From NCBI RefSeq assembly GCF_018873765.1, contig NC_057922.1:10243563-10307562 (forward strand): a DNA stretch of 64,000 nt, in the 5' to 3' direction. Every line of letters begins with the position of its first letter. The stretch's first letter is position 1. Source of the DNA: Telopea speciosissima (lineage: Eukaryota > Streptophyta > Magnoliopsida > Proteales > Proteaceae). Below are positions 11,105-22,700 of this stretch, piece by piece. The notes under the pieces are model-generated. The model ran no database searches. It was not told the DNA's origin and saw only the letters and a program-made list of their open reading frames with translations. The position numbers and the translations under genes were made by a program.

Positions 11105-12806
11105 CTTATAAGGTTTTGTTCGTTAGTAACAAAAGAAACCAGATTCAGGCCTTCCTGTTTGTTTCCTCTACATGAAAAATCAGGTGCTGTTGATCCCCAG
11201 TCAGGAAAGGACACCAAGAAATCCATTGTTCTAAGGAGATTACTGATTGGCAATGATGAGTATGTTTATGTACCTTGTCAAATTTTTCTGGGAGATTTAG
11301 CTGGTTGCATATTCATGCATTTTAATATTGAACAGATATGTCAGAATCGGAAATGGAAACCAGCTTATTAGAGATCCGAAGAAACTGATTCGCTTCGTGG
11401 CAAGGGAGAAAATAAGATGGAGTTTGCACACTGCTAGATTGCGGTTGGCTAGAAAACAACAATACTGCCAGTTCTTCACAAGATTTGGGAAATGCAACAA
11501 GGACAATGGAAAATGTCCATATATTCATGATCCTACTAAAGTTGCAGTCTGCATGAAGTTCCTGAAAGGTTTATGTAAACATATATACAAATTGCAATTT
11601 GACTCACAAGGTGTTTGGTCAATGCAACTTCATATGCTTTATTTCAAAATACACTCGATGTGTGCATGTTAATAAGAGATTTATTATTTCCAAGTAACAC
11701 TTTTATGTTGTAACATATTTCCTGCAGGTCATTCCGGAAAGGATGCAGGACTGTTCTTATTTCTTGCAGGGTGGGTCTTGTTTATGGCATCTTCATTTCT
11801 GTTTATGTAATGAATACATGGAATTCTAACACTACTCTTGACAGGATTGTGTACCAACGAGAATTGTCCATATAGGCATGTAAATGTGAACCCAGGTGCT
11901 CCAGTTTGTGAAGGATTCCTCAGGGGATATTGTGCTGATGGTGACAAGGTTTTTCTCTCTTATATATTGAATATTTACTTCAAATTCTTTTCATATTGCT
12001 CTCTTATACATGGAATATTAGCTTCAAATTGTTTTTACTAATTAAAGCTATCTATTTATCTGCTTATTTATTTTTATTTTGTTTGGAAAGTTGTCACAAG
12101 TCACAACTAGCCGTCCCTCCATGACTAACTAATGCCTTTCCTTCCATCTCCTATCTGGAGAATCTGTGCCATCATTTGCCAACTGAGACCTCCGTTGGAA
12201 GGATATCTATTGTTTATTACATTACTAGTTCATATGGGAAGTTCTATTTCATCTAGTCATGTAATACAACAGGGCTAAAACAAATTATTAGATGGTAGAT
12301 AGTATTAGTAGGTTATTAGCTATAGAACCAATGGAATTAAGAGTTATTTCCTTTTGTTATCTTAGAGATTGCTACCTTATTATATGTTAAATGATCAAGA
12401 GTTTGACTTTATCTCATTAAAAAAAATTCGTATTCCCAACCTTTTTATGGAAAACAGTGGAAATTAAATGAATTTTCTTATTTCACTGAACATGCAGTGC
12501 CATAAGAAGCATAGCTATGTATGTCCAGTATTTGAAGCGACAGGTATCTGTCCTCAAGAGTCCATGTGCAAACTTCATCACCCAAGAAACCAACACAAGG
12601 GCAACAGAAGGAGAAGGTCAGTGGATCGAAAGAGAAAGAAAGGACGTGACTTTGGGTCCAGGCGTACTGATGTTATTGGATCCAGCTCAGTTGCTTCTAA
12701 CAAGCAGGCTATACAGAATAATGAAGACATTTTCTTTCATGAAGGAAGATTTGTTGATTATATAAGTTTTGATGTCAGTGATGAAGAAGCCGGAGAGTGC
12801 GACTGA
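11105..12806 (+). CDS. CCCH zinc-finger exons of the C3H7-like locus
   Basis: Exons: 11105-11259 (start uncertain), 11336-11610, 11728-11770, 11845-11948, 12498-12806, all with GT-AG borders. Joined, the first two read IGNDEYVRIGNGNQ across the splice. Finger 1 is in YCQFFTRFGKCNKDNGKCPY-IH (C-x8-C-x6-C-x3-H). Finger 2 begins VCMKFLKGLC but its CNLTH half lies one base out of frame. Finger 3 is CSYFLQGLCTNENCPYRH, finger 4 CEGFLRGYCADGDKCHKKH, finger 5 CPVFEATGICPQESMCKLHH. A basic tail (RRRRSVDRKRKKGR) is a likely nuclear signal. Family knowledge says such finger arrays bind RNA. Exon phases agree at every junction except the one affected by the surplus base. Confidence 0.85.
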
Positions 12807-13173
12807 TATGGACACAACCTTGTGTGGCAGTGACCCATCCGAGTTAGCCTTGGATGACCTCATTGAACCAGTTCATATCTTAAATAGAAAACTGACGTAA
12901 CAAAGTTCTTTCCAGGAGCAGCCCAAAAATAAGCTGTGTCCTCGGGAAGTTAATCTATTGTAAATGGTGTAGAACAGGCAAACCATTCCTATATCTGCCA
13001 ATTGGAAATTTTATTTTTATATATCACCATGTAAATAACTACATATTGGTATTCACCCAAAAAAAACTACATATTGGAGAAATGATATTAGTGAAATTTT
13101 CGCGGTATTAAAACAAGCGTGTTACAGCTATGATAAGAGGCTCCTAACTGATCTGATAATGAACCAGGGTGCT
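12807..13173. other. 3' flank of the C3H7-like locus
   Basis: AT-rich sequence, presumably the 3' untranslated region and a spacer. Nothing else is seen. Confidence 0.4.
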
Positions 13174-14182
13174 TCAGCTCAATTTATTTACTATTTGACA
13201 TACCACTAACATCGATTTGTCGGATCTGTCGGTCTTTCTTTCTATCAGCTGTGTGGTTTCGTCCTCTAAGGGGGTGAGGTCTGAAAATCCAGGACGGTTC
13301 TTTCTTCGCTGCCTTGGCCTGATCTGCAATAATGTTTAACAATCCTTAAAGGAATCATGTACAATCTCTTGATCTAATCAAAATATCAAATATGATTTTC
13401 TCCAAAGCAATGAAGTCTATTGTCATGGTAGGCTGGCTAGAATGGTTTTCCTCTAATAAATGATATTGAATTCTTGATCAAAGAGAAAATGGGGTTAGGA
13501 TTCCTATTTGCTTCTATCAACATCATGAGATTGTTTGCTATATCCAACAGAATTTTATAAAGGAAGCTCGGCATTGTTTAGTGTAGTTGTTACAGTAAAA
13601 CCAAAGATACCATTCAATGAATCCGAGTGTGTGCTTGATAATAATCAAAACATGGGTATGCTGTGTGATTGCAAAATCATTTCATGAGGCCTGTTGATGC
13701 CCTAAAGAAGCAGGGAAAAGCATCTCAGAGGTAAGTTTGTGGCTACATGGGAAGTAAGTTACCATGTTTTGATAGATGCCCTGAGATGCTTCCCCTGTTC
13801 CTTCGAGCATTATCAGAGGTGCACAGGGAGAGAACACTGACAAAGTATCCAAGTTCAATAGGTTTGATGTGATATCCAATGGTGAATATCACAACAAACG
13901 GGTGGTCAATTAACCTGGATCACCTACCTGTATTTATATGTTTCACGTACTATTAGATGATGACATGTGTCTTTTTGTTTCCATAAATGTCCCTTCATGC
14001 ACTCTTAATGGCACCATTAAGGAAAATTATGGAAGCAAAAGAACATATGTCATCAACTATACATACGTGAAGCGTACACTGTAGGTAATCAAAACCCTCC
14101 AACAGAGGAATAGGTAAAGTATAACAGACCAACCTTCAATGGATACAAGCTCCACGTACATGGCTTCATCAAGTTTCTCCAT
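13174..14182 (-). CDS. Tentative three-exon small protein (90 aa)
   Basis: Model on the minus strand: exon 1 14182-14134 (ATG, MEKLDEAMYVELVSIE), exon 2 13836-13763, exon 3 13323-13174 (stop TGA). Borders are GT-AG and the phases fit (49, 74 and 150 nt). Exon 3 would encode a basic-acidic stretch containing GFSDLTPLEDETTQLIERK. I do not recognise the protein. The exons were picked by eye and the phase agreement could be chance. An overlapping minus-strand frame (14089-14469) has one hydrophobic segment (FLFALVALALVAVVIHF) and could be an alternative first exon. Confidence 0.25.
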
Positions 14183-14595
14183 GTTGGATTAGGTTGGAGG
14201 GAAGAAGGATTGAAAGGGAGAAGGATATGGTCTATTTCAACTCTGATGCAAAAATGTATCACAACAGCAACAAGAGCCAAAGCAACTAAGGCAAACAGAA
14301 ACCGCAGGTGATGGCCAAAAGCAAGAACATGATTAGGGAATATGGAGGACATTGACTTAGTAGTGTTACTCCTCATGTGACGATCTATGCTTCCTACATC
14401 TACCAAGAAACGAATCAATGGCACCTTTAAGAGTTCAAGCAGATGTTGCTGCTGCTGGCTAAGTGACAAGGAGGCTTGTAGTGTTTTTCTATCTAATGCT
14501 AACAGTTCTGGATTGGCCCTTTTGATCTATGATTTTGATTAGTCATTTGCCAAGTTTTCAGGTTCAGAAGACGAAATGCCTTTTGGATTCTTGAT

Positions 14596-14766
14596 GCGTT
14601 GGGCTCCTCTGTAGCCCGACAGGGAGTCTAGCGCACATCCAATGGCCCACAGTGCTTGATCACGCAGCCCAACACCCCGCATGTGTGTTGGGTTGCGTGC
14701 CCGAGCAGTGCAGGCCGTCGGATGGTGCTCTACACTCCTTGTTGCGCTACAGAGGACCCAAATCCT
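14596..14766. mobile_element. hAT-type MITE with 8-bp target-site duplication
   Basis: A 171-bp foldback element. Left arm gggctcctctgtagc pairs with right arm gctacagaggaccca. It is flanked on both sides by the perfect 8-bp repeat TTCTTGAT (14588-14595 and 14767-14774). The size, inverted ends and 8-bp duplication fit a non-autonomous hAT element. The interior is G+C-rich with further inverted words. Confidence 0.8.
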
Positions 14767-14869
14767 TTCTTGATACCTTTTCGGCTTTTCTCCCCTTATG
14801 AATGTGGCTTATGTAAGGATAATAATACTCATTGGCGTCAGTACACAGTTTTAGGTATCCCCCATGATT

Positions 14870-15020
14870 GATACCAATAGTTGATCGATGTGAATCCTCC
14901 GCCGATACAGCATAGACATCCATTTTTTATTGAAAAAAAAATGATGTTTTGATCCTGTATCAGTATCGGCAACGATGTTAACAGTGACCGATATCAAGAA
15001 CTTAATCCTTGCGTCCATCC
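14870..15020. repeat. Dispersed repeat with gatatcgg-like words
   Basis: The stretch has repeated forms of ccgatac and gatatc on both strands around an A-rich centre, similar in style to 480-570. It is probably an old non-autonomous transposon. No clean ends were found. Confidence 0.3.
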
Positions 15021-15458
15021 ATACACTATGCTCCACTAATAACAACTCGTGGGATTTATTGGATTTTTTTACCCCCAAAAGAAACAAGATTGAAAAAAGA
15101 AATTGACCCATTTTTGTTCTTGTCGTTGGTAGACTCTACCGCTTGAGAAAGTAAAGAAGAGAACAATTCCTTCAAAGATATTGGATTGTTGGAATTAGAA
15201 GGGTAGCAAAAAGGTTGAATCGGAAAGTGAAAGGATGAAAAATCAGATCTAAAGTAGAGCCAAAGTTTTGACTGCGGAAAGAAGTAAACTTTGGAGGATC
15301 CATTAGGTGGTAAATGGACAATCGAAATTCGTGTTTGATTGCGTTTAAAGGAATTTGCATTAGATATATCTGAAAACTATCTGAGTCTGTTCGAAAGCTA
15401 TATTATCCAATCCTATTTTAAAAATATGATTAAAAAATAATTTTATAAATAATATTTT

Positions 15459-15650
15459 GAGAGAAAGAATGCTACTTGGTAGCGTGTGGCGCTTGGCCCT
15501 GCGCCCAGACACAGGGCTATGCTACATGACTATCGCACTCCTCACGAAAATGCAAAAATTCATGAGGGCACAGCGGTCATTTCACGCGGCTTTGTGTCTA
15601 GGCGGATGGGCCACACGCCGCCCGCGACCAAGTAACATTCTCTTTTCCCT
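15459..15650. mobile_element. hAT-type MITE with 8-bp target-site duplication
   Basis: A 192-bp foldback. The left arm contains aatgctacttggtagcg, the right arm cgcgaccaagtaacatt. A perfect AATATTTT lies on both sides (15451-15458 and 15651-15658). The interior words gcgcccagacaca and gcggtcattt are shared with the element at 33347-33499 and more loosely with 33700-33860, so they form one family. Confidence 0.85.
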
Positions 15651-15659
15651 AATATTTTA

Positions 15660-16750
15660 TAATACTAAATATTCACATTAGTTCATGACATATTACATGT
15701 AATTAAAGTATTAAACATGAAATTAAATGAAAGAAAAAGATTCATGAGATCATCTATGTAATTCCACATCGGATCCTTCAATATCAACCCTAATGAGTAA
15801 CAATTTAGTGCTTCACATCAACCCTACTTGAGCTTTCACCTTCTCTAATTCTCCCCTCAATGTAGATAACAAAATATATAAATGGATAATTAAAATCCAT
15901 GTCCAATTCGTATTCATATCCATTTAAGAAAATCTGTATCAGAATCCGTTTGAAAATTAACCAGATGTGAATGCAGATAATGCTATATTCTATTTGTATT
16001 CTCTAGATCCATTTACCCTTTCTGATCTAAGGGCTCTCGGTCTGCTCTAATCAATTTCTTAACGTTGCCCTGTCCATTTCCATGATTGTTTGTATCCTTT
16101 TAGGATAACTGCTCTTTGACATGAAGCCATGAAGGGCCTGGGAGTTCTGAACTAAAATGTTGAGAAAGTAAGAAAAGAAGGAACAATATAAAATGTTAGT
16201 TGCAACCTCTCCACAAAATTTTATATTATATACAGTTCAAATGCACAAACCAAAGCAACAAGAGGATAGATTTTTCATCCTTGTTAGGCCTATAAAGCAT
16301 GGCAGAGAAGAAACGGAAAACTTTACATATTTTTTCAACTAATATCTAAAAATCAGCGGTAAATCAGGTTACCAGATTTCCAAGAGTAGTGCAATGCTCA
16401 CCTGATTGTTGGATTGAACCATATTTACTTCATATATATACATCAAACATAAAAAAGAAAGGAAATGTTCTTCACTGTTCCTTCTAGTTGAGGGGGAAAA
16501 AGAGAGAAACTTACAAAAGCCTAACAGAGATACATAAATAAAGAAAAAGCAGTATTTCTAAGTTAAAAAATTTGGTAGCAGTTTCTTTTGTTAATGACAG
16601 AGAGCAACAGGTGGGGCAAACAGCATATCCGCAAGATTTGCTTCAGGTGCCTCTATTGTACTGATAAGCAAGAGGAATCTCCATTGGTGGAAGTCTACGA
16701 TTCCCATATAATTTCCAGTAGATGCAACGCAAACATGAGGGTTTGGTCTA
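15660..16750. other. Spacer without recognised genes
   Basis: AT-rich. It lies 3' of the minus-strand gene that ends at 16752, so it may contain that gene's 3' untranslated region and polyadenylation signals. Nothing else is recognisable. Confidence 0.4.
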
Positions 16751-16751
16751 T

Positions 16752-19700
16752 TTACTCCCAGGCTTTTATCTTCAAACAATCGCTGTCCAACCATGGTTTA
16801 AATGATCCTTCATGTGACAAGTTCTGCAAACAACGATTTACATCCCTGTTAACAAGGAATGCTATTAAATGCAATTGGACCCCACTATAAATCTGAGTTG
16901 TGTAAGAGTAACACCCCCTGAACTGAAAACAAATTACAGCCATGTAACAATAAGATGCAAGACGGGAGTGAAAGCCCCATGAGACAAGTGGCTTGATTAC
17001 CCTTTTTGGTAGTTACAACTTACAAGGTAATTCTCACCCAACCCAACCCCCTTCCCCCCCCCCCCCCACCCAACATGAAGCAGGATTTGATCCCATTTGT
17101 TATGTTTCTGTTATCTATTCAGATTAAGAATGAGGTCTTATTTTCTTAAGCAGTCCGGTAAAAATGTTGGGTTACATTGCTCCAAAACAAAATCAATGAA
17201 CAGTTTTGACCTACCTTTTGGCATTCGCTAATTCAACACAGTACGTATCATGCTCCTTTTTCATTATAGTAGTGTTTCCCTATCATTTTTTTTTCTTTTG
17301 TTGGATAGATATCGAAAAGATTTTATTACTATGTGAACTTAGTCATACAGCTACAAAGGCCGAAGCCTAAAAGCTCTAGGACTTTCTATGTGATCGGAGG
17401 AGGGACCCCTTGTAAATTGTAAACCTATCTGCGCACCCTCTAGCCAACCCATCAGACAAGAAATTAGCAGGTCTCTTTCACCAGGACAGAGAGAATGCCT
17501 TGACCAAACAGATTAATTTCAGGAAGCGCCTCTTGGCGTGGTGGTGGCTACCAGTGTAGTAGGATGCTAGCCCAAGTCCAAGGTAGAGGTCACTGGTTTG
17601 AATCTTCCCCCCCCCCCCCCGGCTGCCCTTTGCTCTTGGAGCTGGGATGCCACCCTGGCCACCCTCTTGGGCTGTCACCCCTAGTGGCCTATGGGTCCTC
17701 CATAGGTTCTGATAAAATAAAAACAGAAGAATTTCCTAAGCAAATGCATATACTTCCAAGCCCCAATTGCAGGCTACCCCAACCATCATAACACGGTAAA
17801 TGAATTTCCCTTAATGATGGAAATTTAGTCAACCATTGGCAAAGGCTAAGGCCAATTGGCCCAATTCCATTCTTCCCTTGATAAAGGCTGTAGTTCAGCT
17901 GAGGCCAGAGAACACCAACAGGATATTCCCCTCATGATCTCTAACCACCAATGCTAGCAAGACCTGGATATTTGTTATACTATCAAATATCCTTTCAGGC
18001 ATTAGTATATCATAAACACAAATTATTTTAGGATGGTCCATAACTTCAGTTATGGGTCCCAAGTCTATTTTAACATTGAGGTCTAACACTAGATTAAGTT
18101 AAGAAGGTGTACATGATACAACATTTAACAATTATCAATAACCATTATCGATTTTTCATTCAATAATGATTTAATACAATCGAAAATGAAAGCTTGGGGT
18201 AACACCATATGATGAGGATGTACCACCGAAGCTCTCACTCTCTCCTCTTTGTCTCTTTAGCATTGAGTAGAAAAAAGGATGTGAGGATAATCAAAGAAGC
18301 TGGACAAGGATTCCCACTGATTTCCAGTGGGGGAAGAGAGAGAGAGATGCAGGAGTCTGATAGTTTTGAGAAAAACACTACACCCTCCCCAACCCCATGT
18401 TCTGCTTTTGCTGCACCTGCATCTGCGCAGCTGATCTTGTTGGTCGTCTGTTTTTTCAAAACTTTATGGGGTTTCGATTCGGCAGGGAATCCTTCTTCTT
18501 CCTCGTTTTTTCTTCCCTTGCTCCTACTGGTGCCTTAAACATCTGGCACACAAACACCTTAATCATCAAAAACCAACTAGCCACTTACGCAACGTCTTGA
18601 CAACTTCTCATTGCCTAATCATCACTGAATAGTCACTACTTCACCTTGAAAGACCCAAATTGATGGGTTTCTAGAAGCCTAAGGGACCAGGTTTCATAAA
18701 CTCATTTTAAACCAGAATCACAGTGAATGATGTATATGACCAGATTCAAGAGAAATTCGATAACTAATAATCAGAAGTTCAGATTCAGGTAATATTCTGG
18801 TCAAAGGTCTGTATTATAGAGAGGAACAATCCCTCAAAAGATGATTCTGATCTAATGATTTGATCAGAGTTTCAGAAGTATCCTTAGAGTAAAACTCTTA
18901 ATTAAGACTTCAGATCAAGGAATCGATCTCATCATAGTTGTCAAGGCGACGCCTAGGCATCCAGGCGGCTTTGCCTGGACTAACGCCTTGGCACCTTGCT
19001 GGTGTCGCCTTAATTTTTGCCCCAGTCGACCGTCTTGGCTCTCCTAGGCGCCGTGACAACTATGGATCTCATATTAATGATGGAGATCAGAACAGTTTTA
19101 AGGAATGAATAAATAGCAATAACACTAGATCAGAGACCAGATTTAACAGCAGAATTATACGTGAGGATTGGAAACAGGATTAAACGGTAACTATTAGCAG
19201 TGATAACAAGCTCAGGAACTTAGGAATCCTACTAGATTAGGACTCTTATGATCTGATACAAAGATCAACTTTTGAAACCAAGAATAAAACCATAATAAAT
19301 AGCATTCGATTGTATGACCTGAAGTTAAGAGTCAAATCCTCGGCAATATTAATCAAAAAACAGGGATTTTCAGATATATAGTATGAGCAGAAGATTAAAG
19401 TTAAGAACTGACTTGTTGCAGGCACTTAACAATGAAGAAGAGGATAATAAAGCAAAGATATGACCTGAGCCTCTCAATCAAACCTTGATCAGCAACCCAC
19501 TGATCAACCTAGCATCCATGGTTCAAAATTTCGCTATACATCGATATCGGCATATTTCGGAAATCTCGATACTACCGAGACTAGATGACCATACGAAATG
19601 AAAAAAGTCAAAATTTCGTCAACATTTCGGTATATTTCGGTAATGCACCGAAATATCGCCGAAATGTTAGAAACCATCACGTGACTCTTTAAGGGGTTGG

Positions 19701-22700
19701 CTATAAAAGCAGAATCTTGCATATCTCGGTCGAAATTTTGACCGAGACCTTGCAAAGACTCTTTTCTTCCTTTTTTTTTTTGTCTTCCACTCTTCCAAGC
19801 ATAGTTCCAATCCTCTTCCAACTTGTTCTTCATCATTTTCTACAGATCGTTGCCGGAAACATGTTGGAAACACCTCCAAGCATATTTGTGAAGGATTTAA
19901 AAATCTTCTTCCATCCTGATTATATGGATATTGATGACTTATCTAGCTCTGTTGACGGATTGAGTATGGATGATAGGGAGGGAGGATCGAGTGGGCATTG
20001 GCGTGTGCCATCTTTTGATGTGCGTACCACTCCATCGTCATCGGATTATAGTGCATCACAACCTCACGGTGGATATGGCTATGGATATGGGCAGTTCGTT
20101 GAGGTAGGGAACTATGTCTCCCAATCCCATTCCCAAGGATGTACTGAATCATCTTTTGTGGATGACATCTTTGCATACCCTAGCTATCCAATTCACCAAC
20201 TGAACATGCTGCCAGTGCCGGCATCACATCATACTGGATCAATGAGTAGTCATGGTTCTTCTTCGCAGATTGGTAACCCATATCCTAGGATAGGTTACCT
20301 TCAGTATGTTGATGACGCCATTTACATGGCAATTGTGAATGACTACACTCATTTCTTCTCCCAAACTATATCGTGGTCCACGTATGTCCTTCAGACAGAG
20401 AGCAATGGGCGTCGACTCCAGCGGAGCATGAGTGGGGTCGATCCAAGAAGGCATAGCAATTATTACTAGGATTTGTTTTATGACAGTTGTGAGTTGTGAC
20501 TTTGTGTATTAACTATTGAGTATTGAACTATTGACTATTATGGAGTTTATGAGTTATGACTTATGAACTTATGCACTTATGACTTTATGAGTTTAAAGTT
20601 TAAACTAAAGACTACATTTGACTTTATTTTTTTTCATTACTTTGTTTAAATTTCTTATTATGTCTTTTAGTACTTATACAATGTGTATTTAACTATTTAT
20701 ACATCAGGGTCCGACGTATACTGTCAATCAAGGGTGCAAACACAAAACACCATTTTGAGTTCATTTTTTTGCAATATGAAGGTTTAAATGTGTTTATTTA
20801 GCTTAAATAAGGGTGTACATGAAGTATCAGGCTTTAATATGGCCAAAACCCCACCGAGATGGAGTGCCGATATATGGCAGAAAAATACCATATTTCGCCG
20901 AAATTTCAGAAATCTCGACCAGCCCGAAATGGCAAGACGAGACGAAATTTCAAACTATGCTAGCATCTCACCAGGCAGCAACTGCATCCCACAGCAAAGT
21001 CTGAATCCCACAGAGCATAACAGCAGAAAAAGCCACACTTAAATAAACATAATATCAATGGGGAACTTTCTGGCTCTTACATCAGTATATAGAGTTGAGC
21101 TTTTAAGTCGCATACTCTATGTAGGAAATAACTCCTAAGTAAAAAAGAATAACCAAGTAAAAGATGAGCAAAAAGGAACTAGAACTCCTCTAATAATCGA
21201 CCTAGCTTGGAGTGTTCCAATAAGAAGAGAACAATAAAACAGGAGTTTAAAAAGGAATGGATTCCTATCCTTATTTAATCCTATTAACTAAATTACAAAT
21301 AAGCGAACTTAAAACTCTTATCTACTAATGTAACTCACGATTCCTGCTGGTTTTTAGTGAACCAGAAAACACACAAACATAGGCTTGGTCTGAACCAAAA
21401 GAACTGGCTCAATGAAGAAACATAAGGCTGAGTCAAAGACCGAGTTAACTCAGTAACAGCACTGAGATGACCGAGTCAAGTCATCTTCTTCTTTGGTACT
21501 TTTTAGGGTACCTCCCTTGGTGTTGACCTGCATCAACTCTCCCCAGCTTGATAGCATTTGTCTCCAACGAATGATGAAGCTACATATAGCGTTCATACAA
21601 CCCCAGTTGAGACGCTTGAAAACATCGGTGTGTATACATGTGTAGTCAGTGCTTGGCTGGACTTTCCATTTGACAAGGAATGATAACCACCTCCCTTCTG
21701 AGTGACAGTATACGTTAATATCTTCTATCTCATCTTCAACAGATAGAGTAAATTGGAACAGTTGTAAAGTATGCTCTATAACTCCCTCATCCAAGTGGTG
21801 ACCCAAATAGATCGTAAGATTGGCCACAATGAAGATGTTGCTTATGGACATGTCAATTGGCAAGTCTAGCATATAAGCATTTGGTCCAACCTTTTAAGGA
21901 AATTGTAAGGTCGCATTTTCCATGGGTGGAGCTTCATGTTGATGCCAGGAGGAAATCTATCAAGAGCAATGCAAACGATCACCATGTCTCTAGACTGCAA
22001 CCCCACAAAACGGAAATAACGATCAAAAGCTTTATAAGAATCATTGCTAAAAAGCATCAGCATGGACCTCAGTAATACGGCGTATGAACTCATCGACTTA
22101 AATACTAATGTGTGCTTGAGGCGGAAGGGGAACAAGGTCGCTAGGTTGCTTTTGAACTCCGATAACAGTTTTGAATGGAGTACGACCCGTAGTGTTGTTC
22201 ACTAAACTGTAATATGCAAATTCTGCTATGTCCAAAATGACGGTCAAGTCTTCTCATAGACACGAACAAGGCAATGCAACAAGTTGCCCAAACTTCGGTT
22301 AGCATCCTGCGTTTGATCATCTGTTTGTGGATGAAAGGTTGTAGAAAACTGAAGTTTTGTGTTGGTCTTCATCCATAGAGTGATGCAGATTCATCATCGA
22401 AATGGGCTTATTTCTTTAGGAAAGTCTAGGGTTGGGTTACATACATGTTGGGCCTTTGATCCCATGGGATTCTAATGTAATAGGTCACGTTTATGGGCCT
22501 AAAATATGGGTAAATAGGTTGCATACTGGATTAGCTCCCATACTTAGTTTTATTTCCATACTTAGCTTTTTATTTGGTGTTTTAAATTGAACCGGTTCAA
22601 CCAATGGTTCAATTTAAGTGATTTTATTAGTTTTTCTTTTAGTTGTTTAGTTGGGCTGGACTAGGACTCTATTTTGAGTCTATTTCAATTTCCTAGTCAG

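Larger units (their letters stand above)
3715..12806 (+). pseudogene. CCCH zinc-finger protein (plant C3H7 / ZC3H3-like), interrupted copy
   Basis: The locus runs from ATG 3715 to TGA 12804-12806. The C-terminal exons encode tandem CCCH fingers ending in FDVSDEEAGECD, the layout of plant zinc finger CCCH protein 7 and animal ZC3H3, nuclear RNA-binding proteins linked to mRNA 3'-end processing. The first coding block is one frame from 3715 to about 7840, interrupted by TAG at 4651 and TAG at 6811. The frame then moves by one base near 7800-7850 and stays open to about 8873. Exon phases show one surplus base inside the second finger (11336-11610). A short segment that homologues carry between the RGNSLVRK region and the IGNDEYVRIGNGNQ region also seems shortened. 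The long conserved frames argue for very recent decay, or for assembly errors in a live gene. Confidence 0.6.
19517..20959 (+). mobile_element. Non-autonomous hAT transposon with transposase remnant
   Basis: A 1443-bp element. The left end is catggttcaaaatttcg; the right end, read on the other strand, is catagtttgaaatttcg (14 of 17 bases agree). A perfect CTAGCATC lies on both sides (19509-19516 and 20960-20967), the 8-bp duplication of hAT elements. Both ends are dense in the word atttcg and its complement, which look like subterminal transposase-binding repeats. It carries a TATA-like box and one open frame, but not a full transposase, so it was presumably moved in trans. It lies inside the 9.6-kb intron of the minus-strand host gene, in the opposite orientation. 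Confidence 0.85.

Noticed and set aside
13711-13797. Inverted pair (aagcatctcag / ctgagatgctt) as a microRNA precursor
   Set aside because: Only about 16 pairs form, followed by a large asymmetric bulge; it does not meet the usual precursor shape.
14089-14469. 126-codon minus-strand frame with a hydrophobic segment as a membrane protein gene
   Set aside because: No homologue is recognised and it overlaps the better-phased small exon model in another frame; kept only as an alternative.
17050-17068. Poly-C runs here and at 17590, 27115, 43550 as functional tracts
   Set aside because: They are simple-sequence runs with variable lengths; nothing around them suggests a role.
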